20,036 nucleotides of DNA from Syntrophomonadaceae bacterium (GTDB lineage Bacteria; Bacillota; Syntrophomonadia; Syntrophomonadales; Syntrophomonadaceae), in NCBI GenBank assembly GCA_012522705.1, contig JAAYJY010000067.1:1-20036 (forward strand), given 5' to 3'. Both the position numbers and the translations under genes were made by a program. The notes under the pieces were generated by a model. It did not search any database and had not been told where the DNA came from. It was given only the letters and a program-made list of their open reading frames with translations. Positions 1-7,907 of the stretch are shown here, piece after piece (position 1 is the first letter of the stretch; every line of letters begins with the position of its first letter).

Positions 1-2
1 CC

Positions 3-326
3 TTATACCTGCAAGCCGAGACCAGCATCATGCCCGAGTTGAAGAGGGTCATCGCTGCTTATGGCAACAAGGTGGTCATGGAAGAAACGCTTGACAAAGC
101 CTTGATCGCGTTATTCGGCGGGACAGGGGAACCGACTCCGGGTCCAGTGACTCCAACACCTGACTCCGGCGGCCAGGATATGACCATAGCCGAACTGGCC
201 CAGACCGCCCGGCAGTATTACGATCAGGCCAACGACCGCTTGCGAGCCGGGGATTGGACTGGCTATGGAGAAAACATCAGTAAACTGAACGAAACCATAA
301 GCCGGCTGGAACAGCTGACACAATAG
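3..326 (+). CDS. UPF0182 family membrane protein, C-terminal fragment
   Basis: The reading frame is already open at the window edge, so only the C-terminal 107 residues are present. The segment LYLQAE...MPELKRVI.AYGNKVVMEETLDKAL is the typical end of UPF0182 (COG1615) proteins, which are large (about 900 residues) with several N-terminal membrane helices and a long extracytoplasmic part. A Pro/Thr-rich linker (around TPGPVTPTPDSGG) then leads to a short helical tail with the conserved QYYDQANDRLRAGDW motif that closes the family. The molecular function of the family is not established. The next gene starts 13 bases downstream on the same strand, so the two are probably co-transcribed. The internal ATG at position 30 is not a real start, because homology continues upstream of it. 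Confidence 0.88.
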   Translation, partial: LYLQAETSIMPELKRVIAAYGNKVVMEETLDKALIALFGGTGEPTPGPVTPTPDSGGQDMTIAELAQTARQYYDQANDRLRAGDWTGYGENISKLNETISRLEQLTQ

Positions 327-339
327 GCGGGGAGAATTT

Positions 340-906
340 ATGGCACAACCAGAGAGGATAAAAGTAGTTTGCCTGGGTGATAGCATAACCTGGGGTTTTC
401 CTTACGGGCCGGAATACTCATGGGTGTCCATGCTGACTGAAGTCCTGGAGGCGGAGTTCATCAATGAAGGAATAAACGGCAATACCACCGACAACATGCT
501 GCGCCGTTTTTACCGCTCGGTCACCAAGCATGAACCCACCCACCTGGTCATACTGGGCGGAGCCAACGACGTGATGTGGCAGGAAAGCATCGATCGCATC
601 GTCCACAATCTGCAGTCTATGGTGAAGAAAGCCCAAGAGGATGGCATCAAGGTGATAATGGCCACCCCCACCGCCATCGATCACCGGGAAGTGGAACGCA
701 GGTTAAACCGGCTTCGGGCCTGGATAAAAGGCTTTGCCGGGGAAAATGATATCCCAGTCATCGATTTTGCCGCCGCCTATTTCGATGCGGAAGGTAATAT
801 TCGTTCCGATTTGCTCATGCCTGATGGAGCCCACCCCAATAAAGAAGGTTATAAGGCCATGTTCAAGATGATCGATCAGAACATCTTCAGGGCTGAGGAG
901 GTCTAA
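340..906 (+). CDS. SGNH/GDSL-type hydrolase
   Basis: This 188-residue protein has the blocks of SGNH esterases. Block I is LGDSITWG with nucleophile Ser15, block II is in NEGINGNTT (about 42-50), block III is GGAND with Asn76, and block V is DGAHPN with Asp162 and His165. Length and order match small cytoplasmic lipase/acylhydrolase-like members. The substrate cannot be read from the sequence; esters of lipids, carbohydrates or peptidoglycan are all possible. No signal peptide is visible. A GGGGAG ribosome site lies just before the ATG. It follows the UPF0182 gene by 13 bases and is likely in the same operon. Its stop codon overlaps, on the opposite strand, the stop codon of the convergent PP-loop gene. 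Confidence 0.88.
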   Translation: MAQPERIKVVCLGDSITWGFPYGPEYSWVSMLTEVLEAEFINEGINGNTTDNMLRRFYRSVTKHEPTHLVILGGANDVMWQESIDRIVHNLQSMVKKAQEDGIKVIMATPTAIDHREVERRLNRLRAWIKGFAGENDIPVIDFAAAYFDAEGNIRSDLLMPDGAHPNKEGYKAMFKMIDQNIFRAEEV

Positions 907-1886
907 ACGGATGTAGGGACTTCTTCAGGCCGGCAGGGACGGACCGATAAAATAATGGGGTCCCGGTTGTCAGGCCGGGATACCGACACTTGAGTGCTGT
1001 CCAGGTCGCGGGCATCACTATAACGGGCTACGATGGATGCGGCCGGCAGCAGATCCGAATTCTGGTTATCGTCGAATATTCTTAACAAGCCCAGAGGCCC
1101 GGGCCGGTCGGTCACCTTGATGAGGTAATCGGAGTCCCGGGCTACTTGCTGCAACCGTTCATTTTCGCTATGATTACGGCCAACCACCAGTAATTCGCCT
1201 TCGTTGAGGTAGAAATGTCTTCCTATCTTCAAAATCTCCAGTTCCGCAGCCGCAATCTCCGGTTTTATAGACATAACCCGGCGCAGACGCCGGGAGAAGT
1301 TCTCCTGGGTGAGCAGGCAACCTCCGGCGGGGGTGGGGTATTCTTTAATGCCGTAGTGTTCGGCCAACTGCATCTGGCGGCTGCGGCTGCGTCCACTTAT
1401 ATCCAACAGGCGGCCACGGTCCACCCATCCTTCCTTTTCCGGTATGGTGGGTTCCAGCAACCGGGCCGACAGGGGCCGTAACACCAGACCCGGATAACCG
1501 GATAGCTTCTCCACCCGCCGCAGGGCTGGTTTGCTCTGGCTCATAGGCCGTTCGCCCACCACTTCCCCGGTAATCAGAAACGAGGCTCCAATATCCTCCA
1601 TAAACTGGCCCGCCCGGTTTAGCATGAAGCCATGACAGTCGATGCAGGGATTGAAGTTCTTGCCGTATCCATACACGGGTTGCTTCAATACCTTCATATA
1701 TTCGGATCCAATATCCAGTTCATGGTATTCGATGCCCAATTGGGCTGCGGACTTGCGGTTAGCCGGTTCGGCGCCAAAAAAGGGGGAGACGAAATTTACT
1801 CCTACTACCTCTATGCCCTGATCCTTGATCAGACATACTGCCAGTAACGAATCCAATCCCCCGGAAAAAAGACTAACTGCTTTCAA
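903..1886 (-). CDS. PP-loop ATP pyrophosphatase, tRNA thiolase-like, with NFACT-R-like C-terminus
   Basis: The product is about 327 residues. It opens with the PP-loop motif SGGLDS (8-13) of enzymes that adenylate a base before sulfur transfer (MnmA/ThiI/TtcA superfamily). A CxxC pair (Cys81, Cys84, NPCIDC) and a later Cys190 (AGGCLL) could be catalytic cysteines or ligands of an Fe-S cluster. The last ~100 residues (KIGRHFYLNEGELLVVGRN...) resemble the NFACT-R RNA-binding domain that is known fused to such thiolases. The likely substrate is RNA, but which base is unknown. I chose the TTG at 1886-1884: it is preceded by AAGGAG and gives a protein starting right at the PP-loop strand. The ATG at 1946 would give a 74-base overlap with the upstream gene instead of 14. 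The overlap suggests translational coupling to the DUF523 gene. Confidence 0.82.
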   Translation of the reverse strand: MKAVSLFSGGLDSLLAVCLIKDQGIEVVGVNFVSPFFGAEPANRKSAAQLGIEYHELDIGSEYMKVLKQPVYGYGKNFNPCIDCHGFMLNRAGQFMEDIGASFLITGEVVGERPMSQSKPALRRVEKLSGYPGLVLRPLSARLLEPTIPEKEGWVDRGRLLDISGRSRSRQMQLAEHYGIKEYPTPAGGCLLTQENFSRRLRRVMSIKPEIAAAELEILKIGRHFYLNEGELLVVGRNHSENERLQQVARDSDYLIKVTDRPGPLGLLRIFDDNQNSDLLPAASIVARYSDARDLDSTQVSVSRPDNRDPIILSVRPCRPEEVPTSV

Positions 1887-2355
1887 TGCTGGTCCACACT
1901 CCTTTGTCGCGCAGGTATTCCTCTTCATTCCAAACCTGGAATCCATGCCGTTTGAGCATAGCCGTGGTCACCCCGTCGCCAACGATCATTTTGTGAGTGA
2001 AGGTGCCATCATAAATGTTACCGCTGCCGCAGGAAGGGCTGCCTCTTTTCAAGATTGCGCCGTCGACAGCGGCTTGGATAGCTATGCTCAGCGTCTCTTC
2101 CGCGCCCCGGATCAGGTTAGGGGTGACATTCATCCCATGGCGGTTGATGACTAGTGCGTTCCCTTGCACCACATCCAGGCCAGTTCCGCCGCTTATTTCG
2201 CAAGCGCTGCGGGGGGTGGTCAGGCCGCCCAGTTGCTCCGGGCAAACCGGGATCACTTCGCCCATGGCTAATAATTCCGCAAAGTAGGGGCGTAAATTGT
2301 TGCCTCCGTCGTATTTACAGTTAATCCCGCATAAGCAGGCGCTGACAAGCTTCAT
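1873..2355 (-). CDS. DUF523/TudS-family protein, probable [4Fe-4S] desulfidase
   Basis: This 160-residue protein is a single DUF523 domain. It has the N-terminal SACLCGINCKYDGG, the central PVCPEQLGGLTTPR and the late RGSPSCGSG motifs, with cysteines 7, 9, 13, 38, 52 and 109. Family knowledge: TudS proteins hold a [4Fe-4S] cluster on three cysteines and remove sulfur from 2-thiouracil, and RudS (a DUF523-DUF1722 fusion) removes sulfur from 4-thiouridine in tRNA. This copy lacks DUF1722, so its substrate is open. ATG 2355 is preferred because GGAGG lies six bases ahead; the TTG at 2361 directly abuts the GGAGG and is unlikely. The gene is first in a two-gene operon with the PP-loop protein and has a good sigma-A promoter upstream. 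Confidence 0.85.
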   Translation of the reverse strand: MKLVSACLCGINCKYDGGNNLRPYFAELLAMGEVIPVCPEQLGGLTTPRSACEISGGTGLDVVQGNALVINRHGMNVTPNLIRGAEETLSIAIQAAVDGAILKRGSPSCGSGNIYDGTFTHKMIVGDGVTTAMLKRHGFQVWNEEEYLRDKGVWTSIESS

Positions 2356-2375
2356 GGCCAACCTCCAATTACTAC

Positions 2376-2404
2376 ATTCTATAGATTATCCGACCTTATT
2401 TCAA
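2376..2404 (-). promoter_or_regulatory. Sigma-A type promoter of the DUF523/PP-loop operon
   Basis: Read on the minus strand, TTGAAA (2404-2399) and TAGAAT (2381-2376) are separated by exactly 17 bases. Each hexamer matches the sigma-A consensus at five of six positions. The predicted start of transcription lies just ahead of the GGAGG ribosome site of the DUF523 gene. Confidence 0.6.
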
Positions 2405-2568
2405 CCGGCGGGATTGGTATCGAAAGATGATGGCAAGGGCCAAATCGGCATGATTTAAGTGGAGCTCACCACACGAACTCAAAAAGCCAGCACATATTAT
2501 CCTGCCATTTTGACGATTCTTGTTGCATATCTATTTGGTGGAGGGGATTGTATTTCTGGAGGGTTCCG

Positions 2569-3216
2569 ATGAAACGAAGAATTGACCGCCGCCGGCTGCT
2601 TAAACCTCACCGCCGCCTCCGCACCGGTTCGGCCCGGGTCGCGGCCGGGATACGGGTGTTGGTGCTTATAACCGTAATAATGCTGATAACTATAACATTT
2701 GGGCTATATTACCGCCAGCAGCATCCGGCTATCGGCGAGATGGTGGACGAATACCACGGGGTGGCCGTTTATCATAATGGCGACCAACTGGACCGCAGCC
2801 AGGGGCAGTATTATAGTCCTGATGGCTACTATTACGGTCAGAAATGGCAGTGCGTGGAGTTTGCCAAGCGTTATTACTTTCAGGCTCTCCATCACCGCAT
2901 GCCAGACGTTTTCGGCCATGCCCGCGATTTTTGGGATGCAAGGGTGCCGGCCGGCCAACTCAATTATCGCCGCGGCCTGCTCCAGTATCGCAATGGGGGA
3001 GACGTCCCCCCGCAGGTTGATGATTTGCTGGTCTTCACCTATGTGAACTTTGGCCATGTGGCGGTGATCAGCAAGGTCGGGAAGGACGAGATCGAGGTAG
3101 TACAGCAAAATGTAGCCGGGCATCCCCGGCAACAGTTGGCCTATTCGCAGCGATCGGGATACTATTACGTGGGCGACGGCCAACAGCCGGCCGGCTGGCT
3201 GCGCTTGGAGCAATAA
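2569..3216 (+). CDS. Membrane-anchored CHAP-domain amidase/peptidase
   Basis: This 215-residue protein has a strongly basic N-terminus (many Arg/Lys, 1-27), one hydrophobic segment (about 28-48, VLVLITVIMLITITFG) and then a CHAP domain outside the membrane. The catalytic Cys95 is in KWQCVEFAKRYY, the His163 in NFGHVAVI, and a polar residue follows in EVVQQN (about 176-181). The stretch YHGVAVYHNG...YYYGQKWQCVEF most resembles the amidase domain of glutathionylspermidine synthetase/amidase rather than phage endolysins, so the substrate could be a peptide-amine or peptidoglycan amide. I chose ATG 2569 because GGAGGG lies five bases before it; an in-frame TTG at 2548 is less likely. It stands alone, divergent from the DUF523 operon. 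Confidence 0.82.
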   Translation: MKRRIDRRRLLKPHRRLRTGSARVAAGIRVLVLITVIMLITITFGLYYRQQHPAIGEMVDEYHGVAVYHNGDQLDRSQGQYYSPDGYYYGQKWQCVEFAKRYYFQALHHRMPDVFGHARDFWDARVPAGQLNYRRGLLQYRNGGDVPPQVDDLLVFTYVNFGHVAVISKVGKDEIEVVQQNVAGHPRQQLAYSQRSGYYYVGDGQQPAGWLRLEQ

Positions 3217-3217
3217 G

Positions 3218-3261
3218 GTAAAAAGAAAAGCCGGAATGGATGTCACCACCCGGTTCCGGCT
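3218..3261 (-). terminator. Rho-independent terminator of the cupin/Fe-S operon
   Basis: On the minus strand an 8-bp perfect stem (AGCCGGAA / TTCCGGCT, 3261-3254 and 3236-3229) encloses a 17-base loop and is followed by the T-rich run TTTTCTTTTT. It lies 48 bases past the stop of the minus-strand cupin gene. The same stem follows the CHAP gene on the plus strand, but no T-run follows it in that direction. Confidence 0.7.
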
Positions 3262-3308
3262 CGTTGGCACCTTTGGCTGGCAGGCTCTGGTCAGAATATG
3301 ACGGTCTC

Positions 3309-4049
3309 TCAGCCCAAGGTTTGTATTTTGTCCAAAGAATACTCGATTTCCATTTTGACAGCGGGCGGATATGATCCCTGCCGGGCCTGTTGCAGCACGT
3401 CGCCGGCCCAGGGTTCCGCAATCGATCCCAGAGTGCGGATAGCATAAATCCTTTTATTGACGGAAGGCGGGTACATACGCTGAACGGTCTGGTTATGGAG
3501 GTTGAAATAATTGATGAAACCCTTGCGCACGGGCCGGCCATATACGTGGATGGTGACTGCAGTACGGCCATCCAGAGCGGCCATCTGGTGGATGCCGCCA
3601 TTTTGGGGAAGCACATAGGTCATTTGCCCGGGTGACAATTCTGCTTCTACAACCGGTTTGAGTTCGGCGCGGTTGACATCGCTGCTGTCGTCGAGGCGGG
3701 TATATTTCCTCTCTCCCACCCGGTTGATGTAGGCACCCACCAATCCCCAGGCACCATGGTCATGGACCGGGTAGGTTTCATTCGCTTCCCATATAAATGC
3801 CCGTACCGAAAACAATTTCTCCGGGCTGTGATAGAGCTGGATGTCGTAAGGATCGATGGATTGCCATTGCGATTGCAGGAAGTCATCGTCCAGCACCAGC
3901 TGGCTTAATGTCGGCTGGAGCCATCCAGGGCTGGAAATCAGTTCGGCCAGCATCTGCCGGCCATCGTCAAGTATTTGCTCTATTCCCGGATCTTCCCTCA
4001 GAAATGCAGTAAACTGGTCGGTAAATTGCTCCAGAGTCTTGATAGCCAT
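3309..4049 (-). CDS. Cysteine dioxygenase-like cupin metalloprotein
   Basis: This 246-residue protein has the double-stranded beta-helix core of the cysteine dioxygenase type I/COG5553 group. The metal ligands appear to be His96 and His98 (VHDHGAWG) and His154 (GGIHQM), a 3-His Fe site. Family members oxidise small thiols such as cysteine or 3-mercaptopropionate, or are uncharacterised; the exact thiol is not clear here. Residues about 1-60 are a helical lead and about 185-246 a helical tail. An oxygen-using enzyme would be unusual in a strict anaerobe, so a different reaction is possible. ATG 4049 has GGAGGG five bases upstream. It follows the Fe-S gene by 36 bases and ends before a clear terminator. 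Confidence 0.78.
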   Translation of the reverse strand: MAIKTLEQFTDQFTAFLREDPGIEQILDDGRQMLAELISSPGWLQPTLSQLVLDDDFLQSQWQSIDPYDIQLYHSPEKLFSVRAFIWEANETYPVHDHGAWGLVGAYINRVGERKYTRLDDSSDVNRAELKPVVEAELSPGQMTYVLPQNGGIHQMAALDGRTAVTIHVYGRPVRKGFINYFNLHNQTVQRMYPPSVNKRIYAIRTLGSIAEPWAGDVLQQARQGSYPPAVKMEIEYSLDKIQTLG

Positions 4050-4085
4050 TTAATCCCTCCTCATTACTATAAACATAATTGTTGA

Positions 4086-4934
4086 TCAGCGCGGGAAATT
4101 CTTATTCCAGCTGCCGTATTTGCGCACATGGGTCCAGGATTTGTAGCGAGGATCATCCGGATCGGCTTTAAGAGCTTCATCTTCTTCCAGGTATTTCTTC
4201 AAGATCCCCTTCTGTTTGTAAAGACGCCGGTCCTTGCCCACCGGGCAGACCTTGGTGCAGATCCCGCAGGGGTAGGCCTTTTCAGCTGTCAATTCCTGGT
4301 GTCTTTCCAGGCAGGGCAATAGGATAAACTCGCCTTTATAACTGTCATCCTTCATCACCAGGGCATTGACCGGGCAGCACTTGGCACAGCTCCCGCATTT
4401 GATGCACAGCTCTTTTTCCACCATCGGGTCCGGTTCCAGGACTGCTTCGGTAAAAACGGACACAAACCTGACCCGCGGTCCGAATTCCGGGGTTAACAAG
4501 CAATTGCTGACTCCTACCGTGCCCAGACCGGCATATTTGGCAGCGGTTATATGATTGAAGGCGGCGGCTGGCCGGTCCTTCAATAGCCGGAGACTGCCGA
4601 AACCATCCCGGGCAAAGAAATAGGAGGCATGACCCAGACGGTTCAGGTAGCGCACCAGGTTATAGGCCATAGTGTCCAGGGTACGGTTGGCGGTATCATA
4701 CATCTCCTTATGCAGGATTGAAGGGGTGGTTTCGACGATCGGCAGCGGCATGGCTACCCCTAAAACGATCACGGTGCGAGCTGGTTCCCAGAGTGACTGA
4801 GGGCGGAACTCGACCGGGCACTCATTTATCTCATTCCAGCGTTCCACCGGAGCAAAACCTATGAGGTCCGCCCCGGCATCCAAGCAGAATTGCCTGATTT
4901 TATTGCGGAGCTCACTATTACCAGATATTTTCAA
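4086..4934 (-). CDS. Double-[4Fe-4S] epoxyqueuosine reductase-like protein
   Basis: The 282-residue product resembles the QueG/COG1600 family. An N-terminal alpha/beta region (GADLIGFAPVERW..., about 15-165) is followed by two 4Fe-4S sites: Cys177, 180, 183 and 187 (CIKCGSCAKCCP), and Cys208, 223, 226 and 230 (CGICTKVCPVG). True QueG is longer with a C-terminal HEAT-like domain, which is missing here, so it may be a cobamide-linked or other redox protein instead. I chose TTG 4934: GGGAGAGGGG lies just upstream. A perfect TATAAT at 4975-4970 would place the transcript start close to the alternative TTG at 4970, which argues against that start. The -35 region is poor. It forms an operon with the cupin gene. 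Confidence 0.78.
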   Translation of the reverse strand: MKISGNSELRNKIRQFCLDAGADLIGFAPVERWNEINECPVEFRPQSLWEPARTVIVLGVAMPLPIVETTPSILHKEMYDTANRTLDTMAYNLVRYLNRLGHASYFFARDGFGSLRLLKDRPAAAFNHITAAKYAGLGTVGVSNCLLTPEFGPRVRFVSVFTEAVLEPDPMVEKELCIKCGSCAKCCPVNALVMKDDSYKGEFILLPCLERHQELTAEKAYPCGICTKVCPVGKDRRLYKQKGILKKYLEEDEALKADPDDPRYKSWTHVRKYGSWNKNFPR

Positions 4935-5033
4935 AACCCCTCTCCCACTGACAAGCAGGCTCAAATCCAATTATACTACACCTGCCCGGATATCGGTCGG
5001 TGGAAAACGGAGGCGGAAATGCTAACACTTTTT

Positions 5034-5062
5034 CACATGCTCGGTCATAGAATCATATCCTA
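5034..5062 (+). promoter_or_regulatory. Candidate sigma-K promoter of the YheC/D operon
   Basis: CACA (5034-5037), 16 bases, then CATATCCTA (5054-5062). This equals the Bacillus subtilis sigma-K consensus mACm-N16-CATAnnnTA at every defined position. It lies about 33 bases before the ATG of the first ATP-grasp gene. Sigma-K works in the mother cell late in sporulation, which fits the coat association of YheC/YheD. The motif is short, so chance cannot be excluded by eye. Confidence 0.5.
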
Positions 5063-5094
5063 AGGTAGATAGAGCCCAGGGGAGGTAATTTTTA

Positions 5095-6462
5095 ATGATG
5101 TTAGCGGCACCGGTGATGGTAAGCCGAAATACCAAACTGGCTGAGCAGACCTTAAGAATTAGCGCAGAAGTTGCCCGGAGTCTGAACTTGGCCGAGGGAG
5201 ACATGGTAGTTCTCAGCGTCGGCCGGATTGAGTCACCCTTTAAGATACGGGTTGCCGAAAGGGCAGGCTCATATCTTCAACTTAGCCCCGCCGCATTGCG
5301 TCGTCTGCACTTACCATCGGCGCGCCGTTATAGCCTGAATGCAGTGGAATCACGCCTTACAGTGGGGCCGGTAGTGGGGATCATGCACAAAGCTGGCAGT
5401 GACCCTAATCGGCCCTTCGATGCCCAAACCCAGTTTATCAAAGAGCTCTATATCGAGGGCACCCGATTGGATGAACTGTGCTTTGGTTTCGATGCCCGCC
5501 AGATAAACTTCGCCAACCGCACCGTGGTTGGTTATACCTGGAACCGGGGCCGTTGGCAGCGCGGCACTTTCCCCATCCCCGATGTAATTTATCCTCGTGA
5601 TATGGCCTGCTCCGCCGTCAATGGAAATCTGCGCAACCGGTTGCTTGACTTGGGTTGTAAATTTATAAACCCACCGCTGATCGGCAAATGGCAGACCTAC
5701 CGCATCCTGTATGAATCCGCAGATTTGACCCAATACGTCCCCGATACCTCCCGCGCCGGCAGCTTTCAACAAATCGACCGTATGCTGCGCCAATATAGTT
5801 CTGTGTATATAAAGCCGATAAACGGCTCCATGGGGCGCAACATAATCAAGGTGAGCCGGGGAAGAAAAGCCGGCTCCTACCACTACCAATACAAGGTCAA
5901 TCAGAAATCCTATTCCAGGTACGCATCCAATCGCAATGTGCTGCGCCAAAACCTAAGAAGAATAATGCGAGGCCATAATTATATTGTCCAGCAGCAGATC
6001 AATCTCTTGCGTGTCAACGGAGGCATAGGCGATGTCCGGGTGATGGTTCAAAAGGACGGTGACGGTGATTGGTCGGTTACCGGCAAGGCATTCCGGATCG
6101 GACCCCGCGGATCCATTACCAGCAACATTTCAGGAGGAGGCAGCGGGGGCAACGTAGACTTCATATTAAGACGGCACTTCCCCGACTCTGTTGTAAGAGA
6201 GCGGATCATCAGGGAAATGGATCAACTGGCGGTGCAAGTTGCCCGGGCGCTGGAAAATGAGACTGGCGCCATTGGAGAATTGGGGATAGATATTGGCATC
6301 GATGTAAACGGAAAAGTCTGGTTTATAGAAGCTAACCTGAAGCCTGCCCGCAGGGTATTTATCTTGATCGGGGAACCGTCGACCCGCCGCATGAGTGTGC
6401 GCAAGCCTATGTTATATGCCCGCCATCTGGCCGGTTTTAGTTCGGGAAAGGTTGATGCCTAA
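5095..6462 (+). CDS. YheC/YheD family ATP-grasp protein (spore coat-associated)
   Basis: This 455-residue protein is about the length of YheD. Residues 10-90 form a two-part beta domain (LRISAEVARSLNLAEGDMVVLSVG and a second half ending near RRYSLNA). Residues 93-165 hold the family block GIM...VVGYTW...FPIPDVIY. An ATP-grasp fold follows, with Lys240 in YIKPINGSMG, the hinge IVQQQI (297-302), DVRVMVQKDG (313-322), a glycine-rich loop (346-352), GELGIDIG (394-401) and the metal-binding EAN (412-414). ATP-grasp ligases join a carboxylate to an amine or thiol through an acyl phosphate; substrates of this family are unknown, though B. subtilis YheC/YheD are linked to the spore coat. GGAGG lies nine bases before the first ATG. 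Its stop overlaps the next start, so the two are translationally coupled. Confidence 0.87.
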   Translation: MMLAAPVMVSRNTKLAEQTLRISAEVARSLNLAEGDMVVLSVGRIESPFKIRVAERAGSYLQLSPAALRRLHLPSARRYSLNAVESRLTVGPVVGIMHKAGSDPNRPFDAQTQFIKELYIEGTRLDELCFGFDARQINFANRTVVGYTWNRGRWQRGTFPIPDVIYPRDMACSAVNGNLRNRLLDLGCKFINPPLIGKWQTYRILYESADLTQYVPDTSRAGSFQQIDRMLRQYSSVYIKPINGSMGRNIIKVSRGRKAGSYHYQYKVNQKSYSRYASNRNVLRQNLRRIMRGHNYIVQQQINLLRVNGGIGDVRVMVQKDGDGDWSVTGKAFRIGPRGSITSNISGGGSGGNVDFILRRHFPDSVVRERIIREMDQLAVQVARALENETGAIGELGIDIGIDVNGKVWFIEANLKPARRVFILIGEPSTRRMSVRKPMLYARHLAGFSSGKVDA

Positions 6463-7805
6463 TGCAGACCAGCGGTGAAATTCGGGTATCCCAGAAGTTG
6501 ATTAATAGACTGGGTATACCATACTCCGATACTATTAAGGTGAGAGTTGGAGTAAGGACGGTTCTGGCTCGTCTGGAGGTACGGGAAGGAACGTCAGCCG
6601 GTTATCGCATTTCCGATGGTTTGATCCGGGCCCTGAACCTAAACAGTCAGTCAGGCCTGCGTCTTCGTTACGACCGGGAAAACGAGGCCCTCCATATTGG
6701 CCCCTTGATAGGAGTCCTTATCGATTTCTTACCCAATCGGGAGGAATACGACCCTAAAAGCATCCAAGCCGAGTTGATCTATCTAAGTACCCTCGGCAAC
6801 AAACTGCCGGGACAGTGTTTTATTTTCACTCCCGGCGGTATCAACTGGGACAGCCAGACTGTAACCGGTTATGTGTGGCGTCATGGGGGTATGGAGCGGA
6901 GGAGATGGTCCAGTGCCCGATATCCGCTGCCGGACGTAGTGTATGACCGCATCTCAACCCGTCGGGCTCAAACCCGCAGCAAAAAGATCCGGCTTCGGCT
7001 CATGAACATGCCTCACCTTCATTATTTCAATCCTTCCTTCTTAAACAAATGGCGGGTTCACCAACTGCTGGCCGAGAATCCCGAATTACACCAATATCTG
7101 CCTGAAACCCACATATTGAACCAGAACAACCTGGAAGTTATGGCGGAAATGTATAAAGTCCTCTACATCAAGCCCAGCAACGGCAGCCTGGGCTCACGCA
7201 TCATCAAAACCAATGTCGGCAAAAATAAGCTGCATTATACGATTTATAATCATGGCCGCCGCTCCGGGCAGGCCGATAATGTGGCGGAGTTGCTGAGGGC
7301 TACCAAAATTACCAGGGGTAAGCGCGACTATATAGTTCAACAGGGGATTGACCTGAATACCTACCATGGGTCCCCCTTCGACCTGCGTATCATCATCCAG
7401 AAAAACGGCCAAGGCAAATGGCTAATAAGCAAAAAGTTCGCCCGGGTAGCCCCCCGTGGCAGCAGCATCGCCAACCTTAGCCGGGGAGGAACGGCCCAGA
7501 CCAGTCGCCGGGTGTTAAGCAGGATATTCCAGGGCAACCGCCCATTGATCAAATCAGTAAATGAAGAACTAAGACATCTCTGCCTGACCGTGGCTGAGAC
7601 CCTGGAAGCCAGCGTTCAACAAACCTATGGGGAGTTGGGTTTGGACGTGGGTATCGACAAACGCGGTCATCCCTGGATCATAGAAGTGAATTCCAAGCCC
7701 CGCAAGACCACCGTCACCAGTTGGTCCAAGGTCATAGTACGCAACACCTTCCAGCGACCGCTGCAATATGCCATATATCTGGCCGGTTTCGGAAAAACCA
7801 GATAA
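6462..7805 (+). CDS. YheC/YheD family ATP-grasp protein, second copy
   Basis: This 447-residue paralogue has the same architecture as the gene before it: a beta domain (about 5-75), the family block (GVLIDF, VTGYVW, YPLPDVVYDR, 83-163) and an ATP-grasp fold. Lys237 is in YIKPSNGSLG, the hinge is IVQQGI (291-296), then DLRIIIQKNGQG (307-318), GELGLDVGID (390-399) and EVNSKP (408-413). All catalytic positions look intact, so it should bind ATP and metal. The start codon shares its first base with the upstream stop (TAATG), a mark of translational coupling. Two active but divergent ligases side by side suggest two steps, or two acceptors, in one pathway. It is followed after about 100 bases by the HtrA gene, with no terminator seen between them. 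Confidence 0.87.
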   Translation: MQTSGEIRVSQKLINRLGIPYSDTIKVRVGVRTVLARLEVREGTSAGYRISDGLIRALNLNSQSGLRLRYDRENEALHIGPLIGVLIDFLPNREEYDPKSIQAELIYLSTLGNKLPGQCFIFTPGGINWDSQTVTGYVWRHGGMERRRWSSARYPLPDVVYDRISTRRAQTRSKKIRLRLMNMPHLHYFNPSFLNKWRVHQLLAENPELHQYLPETHILNQNNLEVMAEMYKVLYIKPSNGSLGSRIIKTNVGKNKLHYTIYNHGRRSGQADNVAELLRATKITRGKRDYIVQQGIDLNTYHGSPFDLRIIIQKNGQGKWLISKKFARVAPRGSSIANLSRGGTAQTSRRVLSRIFQGNRPLIKSVNEELRHLCLTVAETLEASVQQTYGELGLDVGIDKRGHPWIIEVNSKPRKTTVTSWSKVIVRNTFQRPLQYAIYLAGFGKTR

Positions 7806-7907
7806 TAACGGTCAAAGTCTAACATTTGGTTTAATACCTTTTCCGGGAGTGGTAATATTTATGATAGTGACATAAACATGCAGCCGGAAAGGAGTCATGG
7901 ATAGCCA

